The notes beneath the pieces were generated by a model, which was not told the DNA's origin, did no database searches, and saw nothing but the letters and a program-made list of their open reading frames with translations. The translations under genes and the position numbers were made by a program. From contig JAAZAW010000190.1 of assembly GCA_012514125.1 (NCBI GenBank), positions 1-10,971 on the forward strand: a stretch of 10,971 bases of DNA. The letters are read 5' to 3'. How positions within the stretch are numbered: the stretch's first letter is position 1; every line of letters starts with the position of its first letter. Source of the DNA: Phycisphaerae bacterium. Its GTDB lineage: Bacteria > Planctomycetota > Phycisphaerae > JAAYCJ01. Shown here piece by piece: positions 1 to 6,877 of the stretch.

Positions 1-1
1 G

Positions 2-235
2 CCGCACCGCAAGAGCCTTCGGTTGCCGGGGGGCGAACCGATTCCGGTCAAAAGAAGGACACCCCACGGCAGCAGCTTGGGCGTTTACCGATGGGGCGTC
101 GAACGCATGATCGCCTGGCTCCACCCGTATCGTCGGCTGTGGTTGCGATTTGAAAAGCGTGTCGATATTCATCGGGCCTTTATCCATTTTGCGTGTGCCT
201 TAATCTGTTGGAACTATTTGAAACAGTCCTTTTGA
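2..235 (+). CDS. IS5-family DDE transposase, C-terminal part (cut by window edge)
   Basis: The frame is open from base 2 and ends with TGA at 233-235, giving about 77 residues. The segment GVYRWGVERMIAWLHPYRRL followed by RFEKRVDIHRAF and FACALICWNYL is the usual C-terminal end of IS5-group (DDE, transposase_11 type) transposases. The glutamate in GVERMIAWLH is the expected third catalytic acidic residue of the DDE triad. Such proteins cut and join the ends of their own insertion sequence. The N-terminal part, the first two catalytic aspartates and the left inverted repeat lie outside the window, so whether the element is intact cannot be judged. A TTG at 23 is only an internal codon. In this family the right inverted repeat usually lies just past the stop. 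The sequence around 221-250 (TTTTGAAAGAGGTTCTCATA) is a candidate right end, but without the left end this is a guess. Confidence 0.85.
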   Translation, partial: PHRKSLRLPGGEPIPVKRRTPHGSSLGVYRWGVERMIAWLHPYRRLWLRFEKRVDIHRAFIHFACALICWNYLKQSF

Positions 236-279
236 AAGAGGTTCTCATACATCTTTGATTTAAACGTGTCGTAGTTTCG

Positions 280-310
280 GGCCCTGAGGAAAGTCAAGGG
301 TCTTTTGTTT
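280..310 (+). terminator. candidate Rho-independent terminator downstream of the transposase
   Basis: GGCCCTGA (280-287) can pair with TCAAGGGTC (294-302), with one G-T wobble and one bulged base. The loop is about six bases (GGAAAG). TTTTGTTT follows directly (303-310). The position, 45 bases past the transposase stop and well before the next gene, fits termination of transcripts leaving the insertion sequence. The stem is short, so strength is uncertain. Confidence 0.4.
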
Positions 311-321
311 GCTTCCACCCT

Positions 322-368
322 GTCGCTTCGACCCATTCGACAAGCTCAGGGACCACAGGCTCAGCGAC
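322..368. repeat. REP-like dispersed repeat element (TTCGACAAGCTCAGGGACC core)
   Basis: The core TTCGACAAGCTCAGGGACC (337-355) resembles a short palindromic-type sequence that recurs in many bacterial genomes and yields spurious 'FDKLRD' translations. GTCGCT (322-327) and AGCGAC (363-368) are perfect inverted repeats flanking the core and could close a long hairpin. Only one copy is in the window, so its repeat status rests on memory of similar sequences, not on copies seen here. Confidence 0.4.
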
Positions 369-610
369 CGGAATTTTGATATTTGTAATGCTATGATACG
401 ACTAAATCAAACGTGTATAAAATGGAATGGGTATGATTCGTCGTACGTCCGAGTTGTAAGGCGAGGCGAAAGGGGGCGTATTTTTTACGTGACTTACGAA
501 TTTCCTGCTTTTTTATTGTTTTGAAATGATGTAAACTAATGGCTTCCTTTTATTGTAGCAATATCCAAGTTTATTTAACGAGACGATGAGTACCGAAACG
601 GACCCACAAA

Positions 611-2422
611 ATGCCGATGTCCCTAGACGAACGAGCCCAGGTTATGGCCCCGGAACCTGTCAGCCAGAGCCCGTCGATTCCGCGTGTTCCCGCGGTTCGT
701 CGGCCTATTTGGTTTGATATCCTCGTTTTACTGGCATTGGCGTCGCTGGTATATTTGATGGTCCAGGCGACTGAAACGGTTGTGGGTCCCCGGCGAGGCA
801 AGGTGGTCATCGATCTTTCCGCATGGGCGCTTCCCAAATATGTCGGCTGGTCACTGTTCCGAAGTTTTGTCGCCTTTGCCTTGTCGGTGATCTTTACCCT
901 GGTTTACGGTTATATTGCGGCGAAGTTTCGTCGGGCGGAAAAGTTCATGATTCCGTTGCTCGATATTCTTCAGTCCGTGCCCGTGTTGGGGTTTATGCCT
1001 TCGTTGATGCTGACGCTGATTGCCGTTTTTCCGTTGAGCAATTTCGGATTGGAGCTGGCGTCTATTGTGATGATCTTTACCGGGCAGGTCTGGAATATGA
1101 CGTTCAGTTTTTATCATTCGTTGCGATCCATTCCGAATGAGCTTCGCGAGGCGTCGCGCATATATGGTTTTGGTTGGTGGCGGACATTATGGCGATTGGA
1201 AGTGCCTTATGCCATGATTCCATTGGTGTGGAACGCCAAGGTAAGCATGGCGGGGGGGTGGTTTTTCCTGACGGTCTGCGAGGCGTTTCGGCTGGGCGAT
1301 TTTGATTTCCGTCTTCCTGGGATCGGTTCGTACATGAGCCAGGCGAATCTTGAAGGCAATACGCGTGCGATCGTTTACGGGATTATTGCCATGACGCTGA
1401 CGATTGTTTTTATCGATCAGCTTTTTTGGCGTCCGATTATCGCCTGGGCGCAGAAATTCAAGGTTGAAGAGACGGCGGGGGCTGAAGAGCCGTCCTCGAT
1501 TGTGTTGGATTTGCTTCGAGAATCTCGTTTGGTCGAGTTTCTGGGCGCTGTTGGTCAACGTTTGAGCAAGATGGTCAGGGTTCAGGTTCAAAACCGCGTG
1601 ACGCATCGGCCTATGGCGCAGACATCCCGTAAAGTTTGGATGAGCGAAAAGACGCGGGCGAGGATGACGACTTTTGCAAAGATTGTGGGGTACGCCCTGC
1701 TTGGGGTGGTGGTGATCTATCTGTTGATTACGGGTCTAAAAATTGTCGATATGATTTCGAATCTGACCTTGGCCCAATGGTTCACGATTGCGTGGAGTTC
1801 GGGGTTGACATTGCTTCGTATTATCGCGACGCTGGTGCTGGCGAGTTTGTGGGCGATTCCCATTGGTGTGTTGGTGGGTATGAAGCCGAAGATATCGCGT
1901 ATTCTTAAGCCGGTGATTCAGGTGCTCGCGTCGTTTCCAGCGCCGATGATTTATCCGCTGGTGCTCAGTGTGTTGGCGTGGTTTGGGATTTCGCTGCAAT
2001 TCGGTTCGATTTTTCTGCTCATGCTCGGGGCGCAGTGGTATATTTTATTTAATGCCACCGCCGGCGCGGTGAGTATTCCGCATGAGCTTTCGGAAGTGGC
2101 GTCGATATATCGATTTTCGCGGGTACGGGTGTGGCGGACGCTGTATTTGCCGGCGATTTTTCCATCGCTGATCACGGGCTGGATTGTGGCGGCGGGTGGG
2201 GCGTGGAATGCATCGATTGTCGCCGAGCATGTGGAATTTAAGGGTCAAACCCTTGTCGCCAGTGGTCTGGGGTCTATGATTACGACGGCGACGATGGAAA
2301 AACATTTTGAAATTCTGGCGGCGGGTGTTTTGGTGATGGTGGTGTTGGTGGTGTTGTTTAATCGGCTGATCTGGGAGCCGATGTACACGTTGGCACGTGA
2401 ACGATTTTCAGCAAGAAAATGA
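611..2422 (+). CDS. ABC transporter permease, two fused membrane domains (NitT/TauT type)
   Basis: A 603-residue inner-membrane protein with two binding-protein-dependent transport permease domains in tandem. Hydrophobic segments lie near residues 34-53, 83-104, 113-140, 148-166, 200-223 and 253-275 in the first half, and near 355-378, 396-424, 434-460, 464-482, 512-532 and 568-585 in the second. Each half carries the cytoplasmic EAA loop that docks with the ATPase: ELREASRIYGFGWWRTLWRL around 177-196 and ELSEVASIYRFSRVRVWRTL around 492-511. A hydrophilic linker (about 280-350) joins the halves. This double layout matches a known group related to SsuC/TauC-type permeases in which one polypeptide replaces a dimer of permeases. 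The ATPase partner is the next gene, 96 bp downstream on the same strand; no solute-binding protein is present, so the substrate is unknown. The ATG at 611 has no clear Shine-Dalgarno site; ATG at 617 or 644 are alternatives. An ATG at 586 in another frame opens only a 43-codon ORF. Confidence 0.9.
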   Translation: MPMSLDERAQVMAPEPVSQSPSIPRVPAVRRPIWFDILVLLALASLVYLMVQATETVVGPRRGKVVIDLSAWALPKYVGWSLFRSFVAFALSVIFTLVYGYIAAKFRRAEKFMIPLLDILQSVPVLGFMPSLMLTLIAVFPLSNFGLELASIVMIFTGQVWNMTFSFYHSLRSIPNELREASRIYGFGWWRTLWRLEVPYAMIPLVWNAKVSMAGGWFFLTVCEAFRLGDFDFRLPGIGSYMSQANLEGNTRAIVYGIIAMTLTIVFIDQLFWRPIIAWAQKFKVEETAGAEEPSSIVLDLLRESRLVEFLGAVGQRLSKMVRVQVQNRVTHRPMAQTSRKVWMSEKTRARMTTFAKIVGYALLGVVVIYLLITGLKIVDMISNLTLAQWFTIAWSSGLTLLRIIATLVLASLWAIPIGVLVGMKPKISRILKPVIQVLASFPAPMIYPLVLSVLAWFGISLQFGSIFLLMLGAQWYILFNATAGAVSIPHELSEVASIYRFSRVRVWRTLYLPAIFPSLITGWIVAAGGAWNASIVAEHVEFKGQTLVASGLGSMITTATMEKHFEILAAGVLVMVVLVVLFNRLIWEPMYTLARERFSARK

Positions 2423-2518
2423 CGAGCGGCTAGGCTGTTGGTAGAAAAGTGTTGAACCAAGAGTACGAGAAGAGGGATCGCGTTAGAAAGTTTTGAAATA
2501 CGAAGAAACGGGTGCGGT

Positions 2519-3931
2519 ATGAATGAAAATAACAAACAGAACAACATCATCACCGAGCTTCGGGATGTCGATATGGTTTTTTCTCAGCCCGGCGGACGGG
2601 AGCTTAAGGTTCTTGACAACATCAACCTTCAGATTCGAGACAGCGAGGTGGTGTGCCTGCTTGGACCTTCGGGTTGCGGCAAGACGACGTTGCTGCGGAT
2701 TCTGGCGGGGTTGATCAAACCGACTCGGGGTGTGGTGAAATACAGGGGCCAGCCTATTCATGGTTTTAATCCGGCGGTGTCGCTGGTTTTTCAGTCGTTT
2801 GCTTTGTTTCCCTGGTTGACGGTGGAAGAAAATATTGAAGAAGCGCTCAAGAGTACGAATCTCACGATGGAAAAGCGTCGTAAGCGTGTCCGGCAGATTA
2901 TCGACATGATCGGTCTGGAGGGATTTGAAGACACGCATCCGCGAGAGCTTTCGGGGGGGATGAAACAGCGTGTGAGTATTGCGCGGGCGTTGGTGGTCGA
3001 GCCGGAGGTGCTGTGTCTGGATGAACCTTTCAGTCAGGTCGATGCGTTGACGGCAGAGAGTCTGCGTGCGGAAATGCTTAACATCTGGATGGAGGAAGAT
3101 GTCAATCCGCGAAGTATTTTCATGGTCAGCCATGATATTACGGAAGTGGTTTGGCTGGCGACGAAAATTATTATTTTGGGCAACATTCCCGGAAAGGTTC
3201 TTTCGGTGCTGGATAATCCGTTGCCGTTTCCTCGCGACTATCGCGATCCGACCTTGACGATGCTGCAGGAGCGGATTTACGATCTTCTGGCCAAGCGGAT
3301 CATGCCGGACGAAGAGCCGGAGCTGAAGGTTGTGACCCCTTCGCCGGTGAAGAAGGTTGAAGCAGAGGCGACGCTTGAGGCGCTACCGCCGGTGCAGGTG
3401 AGCCAGGTTGTGGGTTTGCTGGAGATGCTCGACGATCGCGGGGGCGAGGTGAACCTTTTTGCATTTGCCAATGAACTGGGTTTGGAATTCGGCCATGCGA
3501 TTGCGGTGGCCAAGGCGGCGGAGATGTTGGATTTTGTCGATACGCCGAGGCAGCGTGTGCTGTTGATGCCGTTGGGCCGCGATTTTTTGCGTGCGGATGT
3601 CAACGAGCGGAAAGAGATTTGGGGCCGTCAGCTTTTGACGATTCGGCTGTTCCACATTTTCAAGAATATGGTCGAGTTGGTCGGCGACGACGGGATTCCG
3701 GAAGAGCGGGTCATTTCGGAGATCGAAATGTTTTTGCCGTCGGAAAATCCCCATACTATTTTTGAGTTTCTGGCTGCCTGGGGTCAGTACGGAGAGTTGT
3801 TCCGTTATGATCCGGACAGTGAATGTCTGGTGCCTTTTATTACGGAAGAAGACCGTCAGGCGGAGGCAGAGGAAGAAGCATCGGCGGCCCAGGAAGACCT
3901 TGAAGAACACCAAAGCGAACGCGAAAGCTAA
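2519..3931 (+). CDS. ABC transporter ATP-binding protein with C-terminal AAA-associated domain
   Basis: A 470-residue cytoplasmic ATPase that should power the two-domain permease upstream. The nucleotide-binding domain (about 12-255) is complete: Walker A GPSGCGKTT (49-57), Q-loop glutamine in VFQSFALFPWLTVEEN (Q92), signature LSGGMKQR (144-151), Walker B VLCLDEPF (164-171), D-loop region QVDALT (173-178) and switch histidine in MVSHD (H205). The FALFPWLTVEEN stretch and the overall sequence resemble NitT/TauT importers (SsuB, TauB, NrtD). A second region, about 293-440, is not part of a normal ABC ATPase. It matches in position and feel the AAA-associated C-terminal domain (AAA_assoc_C, PF09821) that accompanies double permeases of this kind; its function is not known to me and regulation is a guess. 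The tail (443-470) is highly acidic (EEDRQAEAEEEAS). Typical family ATPases without the extra domain are about 250-270 residues. The ATG at 2519 is preceded only by a weak GAAACGGGTG. Confidence 0.92.
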   Translation: MNENNKQNNIITELRDVDMVFSQPGGRELKVLDNINLQIRDSEVVCLLGPSGCGKTTLLRILAGLIKPTRGVVKYRGQPIHGFNPAVSLVFQSFALFPWLTVEENIEEALKSTNLTMEKRRKRVRQIIDMIGLEGFEDTHPRELSGGMKQRVSIARALVVEPEVLCLDEPFSQVDALTAESLRAEMLNIWMEEDVNPRSIFMVSHDITEVVWLATKIIILGNIPGKVLSVLDNPLPFPRDYRDPTLTMLQERIYDLLAKRIMPDEEPELKVVTPSPVKKVEAEATLEALPPVQVSQVVGLLEMLDDRGGEVNLFAFANELGLEFGHAIAVAKAAEMLDFVDTPRQRVLLMPLGRDFLRADVNERKEIWGRQLLTIRLFHIFKNMVELVGDDGIPEERVISEIEMFLPSENPHTIFEFLAAWGQYGELFRYDPDSECLVPFITEEDRQAEAEEEASAAQEDLEEHQSERES

Positions 3932-3977
3932 GCGAGGAGGGCGTCAAAGAAATTGGGAGTCGGGACGACGTGGGGAA

Positions 3978-4017
3978 GTGAGAAGGTGAGAAGGTGGGAA
4001 AGTATGAAGGTGGGGGG
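3978..4017. repeat. degenerate octamer tandem repeat (GTGAGAAG-like, 5 units)
   Basis: Five consecutive 8-base units: GTGAGAAG, GTGAGAAG, GTGGGAAA, GTATGAAG, GTGGGGGG. The first two are identical and the rest drift, but each starts with GT. The array is nearly all purine except for the T residues. It lies between the ABC ATPase stop and the phosphoketolase promoter (-35 at 4026). It could be a slippage-prone tract; a role in expression is not shown. Confidence 0.7.
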
Positions 4018-4025
4018 AGGAGACG

Positions 4026-4054
4026 TTGACTTTGAGGGGAGGGGGATTTACAAT
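4026..4054 (+). promoter_or_regulatory. sigma70-type promoter of the phosphoketolase gene
   Basis: TTGACT (4026-4031) and TACAAT (4049-4054) are separated by exactly 17 bp; each matches five of six consensus positions. Transcription would begin near 4061. That leaves a leader of about 50 bases before the ATG at 4111, and puts the upstream in-frame ATG at 4057 before the expected transcript start. Confidence 0.65.
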
Positions 4055-4110
4055 CGATGCAATCTGGGTGGATTCGGTTTACTTTAAACTTTGTTTGGGG
4101 AGATTCTGCT

Positions 4111-6510
4111 ATGGAACCAGTTGTTCTTAATGAGGCAGATGCCGCTTTGAGGCAGGAAGAACTTTCGGCAGAGATGATTCGGAAGATGGATGCGTATTGG
4201 CGGGCGGCGAATTACCTTTCGGTGGGGCAGATTTATTTGTATGACAATCCGCTGCTGGAAAAGCCGTTGCAATTGAGTGATATTAAGCCGCGGCTGTTGG
4301 GGCATTGGGGGACGACGCCTGGGCTTAATTTTATTTATGTTCATTTGAATCGGATCATCAACGAGTATGGGTTGAATATGATCTATATCGCGGGACCTGG
4401 GCATGGTGGGCCTGGGGTGGTGGCGAATGTTTATCTGGAAGGGACGTATAGCGAAGTGTATCCGGACATTTCGCAGGATTGCGAGGGGATGAAACGATTG
4501 TTTAAGCAATTTTCATTTCCGGGAGGGATTCCCAGCCATGTTGCGCCGGAGACGCCGGGGTCGATTCATGAGGGCGGCGAGTTGGGGTATTCGCTGTCGC
4601 ACGCGTTTGGAGCGGTGTTTGATAATCCGGGACTTATCGCGTGTTGTGTGGTTGGGGACGGCGAGGCGGAGACGGGGGCGCTGGCGACGAGTTGGCATTC
4701 GAATAAATTTTTGAATCCGGTGCATGATGGTGTGGTGTTGCCGATTTTGCATTTGAACGGGTATAAGATTGCGGGGCCGACGGTGCTGGCGCGGATCGAT
4801 CATGATGAGCTTGAGAGTTTGATGCGGGGGTATGGGTATCATCCGTTTTTTGTGGAAGGGGATGACCCTGAGACGATGCACAAGCTGATGGCGAAGGCGC
4901 TGGATCGAGTGGTGGCGGAGATTCAGACGATTCAGGTGGAGGCGAGATCGGGTGGTCGGACGGCGAGGCCGCGGTGGCCTATGATTGTTTTGCGAACGCC
5001 CAAGGGTTGGACGGGTCCGAAGGAGGTGGACGGTAAGCAGGTGGAAGGGACGTTTCGGTCTCATCAGGTCCCGTTTGCGGAGTTGGCGAGCAAGCCTGAC
5101 CATATTCAGCTTCTTGAGCAGTGGATGAAGAGTTATAAGCCTGAAGAATTATTCGATGAAAACGGGACGTTCAGAGAGGAGTTGGCGGAACTTTCGCCCA
5201 AGGGGCAACGTCGGATGGGGGCGAATCCTCATGCCAATGGTGGTATTTTGCTTCGGGACTTGAAGATGCCTGATTTTCGCGATTATGCGGTTTATGTTCC
5301 CAAGCCTGGAGACGTTTTGGCGGAATCGACGCGGATTCAGGGGAATTTTATTCGGGATGTGATGAAGGAAAACAAGGATCGGCGAAATTTCAGGGTATTT
5401 AGTCCGGATGAGATGAATTCGAATCGATGGAACGCGGTTTTTGAAGTGACGGAACGGATGTCGAGCGCGGAAATATTGCCTGAGGACGATCATGTGTCGC
5501 ATGAGGGTTTGGTGATGGAGGTGCTCAGTGAGCATTTGTGTCAGGGGTGGCTTGAGGGGTATTTGTTGACGGGGCGGCATGGATTTTTTTCGTGTTATGA
5601 GGCGTTTATTCATATTATCGATTCGATGTTCAACCAGCATGCCAAGTGGTTGAAGGTGACTCGGCATATTCCGTGGCGGCGTCCTATTGCTTCGTTGAAT
5701 TATCTTCTTTCGTCGCATGTATGGCGTCAGGATCATAATGGGTTCAGTCATCAAGACCCCGGGTTTATCGATCATGTGATGAACAAGAAGGCGGAGATTA
5801 TTCGGGTGTATTTACCGCCTGACGCGAATACGCTTTTGTCGGTGACGGACCATTGTTTGCGGAGTCGGAATTATGTCAATGTGATTGTGGCGGGCAAGCA
5901 GCTTCAGCCTCAATGGTTGAATATGGAGGATGCGATCAAGCATTGCACTTCCGGCGTGGGGATATGGGAGTGGGCGAGCAACGACAAGGGGAGTACGCCC
6001 GATGTGGTGATGGCGTGCGCGGGGGATGTTCCGACACTCGAAACGCTCGCGGCGGTGGATTTGATGCGTAAGCATTTGCCGGAGTTGAAGATTCGAGTGA
6101 TTAACGTGGTGAATTTGATGACGCTTCAGCCTCAGAGCGAACATCCGCACGGGTTGTCGGATAAAGAGTTCGATGCGCTTTTTACGACGGACAAACCGAT
6201 TATTTTTGCGTTTCATGGATATCCGTGGTTGATTCATCGATTGACGTATCGTCGCACGAATCACAAGAATCTGCATGTTCGCGGGTATAAGGAAGAAGGC
6301 ACGACCACGACGCCGTTTGATATGACGGTGGTGAACGATCTGGATCGATATCATCTGGTTGAAGATGTGATCGATCGCGTGCCGAGTTTAAGTTCGCATG
6401 CGGCGTATACTCGGCAGTGGGTTCGCGACAAGCTGGTGGAGCACAAGGAATATATTCGTGAGCACGGTGAGGATATGCCGGAAGTGTGCGATTGGAAATG
6501 GCCGTACTGA
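4111..6510 (+). CDS. xfp: xylulose-5-phosphate/fructose-6-phosphate phosphoketolase
   Basis: A 799-residue thiamine-diphosphate enzyme of the cytoplasm, full length for the family (about 790-830). It converts xylulose 5-phosphate plus phosphate to acetyl phosphate and glyceraldehyde 3-phosphate; many members also use fructose 6-phosphate, giving erythrose 4-phosphate. Family motifs are intact: GHWGTTPG (64-71), GPGHGG (95-100), PSHVAPETPGSIHEGGELGY (141-160), the cofactor-binding GDGEAETG (182-189), ILHLNGYKI (212-220), RTPKGWTGPK (295-304), SHQVP (317-321), LEGYLLTGRHG (481-491) with the cofactor-activating glutamate E482, and SSHVWRQDHNGFSHQDPG (534-551). Three domains (N-terminal pyrophosphate-binding, middle pyrimidine-binding, C-terminal) are therefore present. 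The start at 4111 is preferred over an in-frame ATG at 4057: GGGGAGA at 4097-4103 is a good Shine-Dalgarno site, the promoter at 4026-4054 places the transcript start after 4057, and MEPVVLNEAD fits family N-termini. It appears to be a single-gene unit. Substrate preference between the two sugars cannot be read from the sequence. Confidence 0.97.
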   Translation: MEPVVLNEADAALRQEELSAEMIRKMDAYWRAANYLSVGQIYLYDNPLLEKPLQLSDIKPRLLGHWGTTPGLNFIYVHLNRIINEYGLNMIYIAGPGHGGPGVVANVYLEGTYSEVYPDISQDCEGMKRLFKQFSFPGGIPSHVAPETPGSIHEGGELGYSLSHAFGAVFDNPGLIACCVVGDGEAETGALATSWHSNKFLNPVHDGVVLPILHLNGYKIAGPTVLARIDHDELESLMRGYGYHPFFVEGDDPETMHKLMAKALDRVVAEIQTIQVEARSGGRTARPRWPMIVLRTPKGWTGPKEVDGKQVEGTFRSHQVPFAELASKPDHIQLLEQWMKSYKPEELFDENGTFREELAELSPKGQRRMGANPHANGGILLRDLKMPDFRDYAVYVPKPGDVLAESTRIQGNFIRDVMKENKDRRNFRVFSPDEMNSNRWNAVFEVTERMSSAEILPEDDHVSHEGLVMEVLSEHLCQGWLEGYLLTGRHGFFSCYEAFIHIIDSMFNQHAKWLKVTRHIPWRRPIASLNYLLSSHVWRQDHNGFSHQDPGFIDHVMNKKAEIIRVYLPPDANTLLSVTDHCLRSRNYVNVIVAGKQLQPQWLNMEDAIKHCTSGVGIWEWASNDKGSTPDVVMACAGDVPTLETLAAVDLMRKHLPELKIRVINVVNLMTLQPQSEHPHGLSDKEFDALFTTDKPIIFAFHGYPWLIHRLTYRRTNHKNLHVRGYKEEGTTTTPFDMTVVNDLDRYHLVEDVIDRVPSLSSHAAYTRQWVRDKLVEHKEYIREHGEDMPEVCDWKWPY

Positions 6511-6676
6511 GAATGGATTTTTGGGTTATCGGCTTATACGCTTTTCCCATTTGCTGCGTTGGAGAGAAGGGTGTATTAGTAAGAGTTTTTATATTAAAAG
6601 GATATTATTGTTTTTTTGAGATTTTTTGAAGAAAGTGATGTTTTTTTAAAATTTGTATTGGCTGGGGGGTGGTAAA

Positions 6677-6811
6677 ATGGTAAATATTACGTTTTCACAC
6701 TATTGTCGGCGAATAGTTGCAGATCGGTTGGCGGAAGGAACTGCCGTGGGGGCGATTTTGTTTTTGGACATGGAGGTCGGTGTGAAGATTCAGAATAATA
6801 AAAAGAAGTGA
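6677..6811 (+). CDS. possible small ORF, 44 residues, function unknown
   Basis: ATG at 6677 to TGA at 6809-6811. It begins MVNITFSHYCRRIVADRLAE, continues with a mildly hydrophobic stretch GTAVGAILFLDMEVGV and ends in KKK. GGGGGGTGG lies just upstream (6664-6672), four bases before the ATG, and could act as a ribosome-binding site. A weak promoter-like pair (TTGAAG 6626-6631, TAAAAT 6647-6652, 15 bp apart) lies upstream. Third codon positions are rich in G and T, as in neighbouring genes. I do not recognise the protein. Against it: the ORF is short, its stop lies in the A-rich element just before the rpsJ promoter, and it contains a 6-7-6 inverted repeat that could instead be a regulatory site. 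Confidence 0.25.
   Translation: MVNITFSHYCRRIVADRLAEGTAVGAILFLDMEVGVKIQNNKKK
6699..6717. repeat. inverted repeat ACTATT-N7-AATAGT upstream of the S10 promoter
   Basis: A perfect 6-bp inverted repeat with loop GTCGGCG. The loop and its right flank (GTCGGCGAA, 6705-6713) recur as a direct repeat at 6881-6889 in the rpsJ leader. It may be an operator or RNA hairpin, or simply part of the small ORF that overlaps it. Confidence 0.35.
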
Positions 6812-6820
6812 AAAAAGTTA

Positions 6821-6848
6821 TTGACAACGGCGGAAGACACGGTAAACT
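6821..6848 (+). promoter_or_regulatory. promoter of the S10 ribosomal-protein operon with A-rich upstream element
   Basis: A perfect -35 hexamer TTGACA (6821-6826) and a -10 hexamer TAAACT (6843-6848, four of six consensus positions) are 16 bp apart. The bases just upstream (6793-6820) are A-rich with two A-runs (AAAAAG and AAAAAAG), resembling the UP elements that bind the alpha subunit of RNA polymerase at strong ribosomal promoters. Transcription should start near 6855, giving an rpsJ leader of about 70 bases. Confidence 0.65.
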
Positions 6849-6858
6849 TTATGGTCTG

Positions 6859-6877
6859 TTTCCCATGCGCCGGGAAA
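6859..6877 (+). promoter_or_regulatory. hairpin in the rpsJ 5' leader
   Basis: TTTCCC (6859-6864) and GGGAAA (6872-6877) form a perfect 6-bp stem around a 7-base loop ATGCGCC. It lies at the start of the predicted leader, a few bases after the expected transcript start, and is not followed by a T-run, so it is not a simple terminator. S10 leaders carry feedback-control structures in some bacteria (L4-binding in gammaproteobacteria); any such role here is inference. Confidence 0.45.

Larger units (their letters stand above)
236..610. other. gene-free stretch between IS fragment and ABC permease
   Basis: About 375 bases without a convincing gene. It holds a terminator-like hairpin (280-310), a dispersed-repeat-like element (322-368) and T-rich sequence around 481-520. 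Weak -10-like hexamers occur (TATAAA at 416-421, TAAACT at 532-537), but none has a recognisable -35 partner at 16-18 bp, so no promoter is called for the permease. An open frame across 309-524 reads through the repeat-like element and has no protein-like character. Confidence 0.6.

Noticed and set aside
281..298. CCTGAGGAAAGTC resembles the conserved GAGGAAAGTCCGGGC segment of RNase P RNA.
   Set aside because: The match stops after about 13 bases, and none of the other conserved RNase P RNA segments follow; the sequence is better read as a terminator-like hairpin.
309..524. Open frame of 71 codons between the transposase and the permease.
   Set aside because: It starts at a TTG without a ribosome-binding site, reads through the repeat-like core as FDPFDKLRD, a familiar spurious translation, and has no recognisable domain.
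4010..4045. G-runs (GGGGGG, GGGG, GGGGG) that suggested a G-quadruplex.
   Set aside because: Only three proper runs are present and one loop is about 20 bases long; it does not fit the usual four-tract rule.
4057..4110. Upstream in-frame ATG for phosphoketolase.
   Set aside because: It lies before the predicted transcript start, and the encoded 18 residues do not resemble family N-termini.
4084..6550. Several long minus-strand open frames opposite phosphoketolase.
   Set aside because: They are antisense shadows of a well-conserved gene, rich in Arg, His, Pro and Gln as expected from mirrored codons, without domains or ribosome-binding sites.
6513..6551. AATGG and CCATT as a terminator stem after xfp.
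   Set aside because: The stem is only 5 bp with a loop of about 29 bases, and no U-run follows directly.
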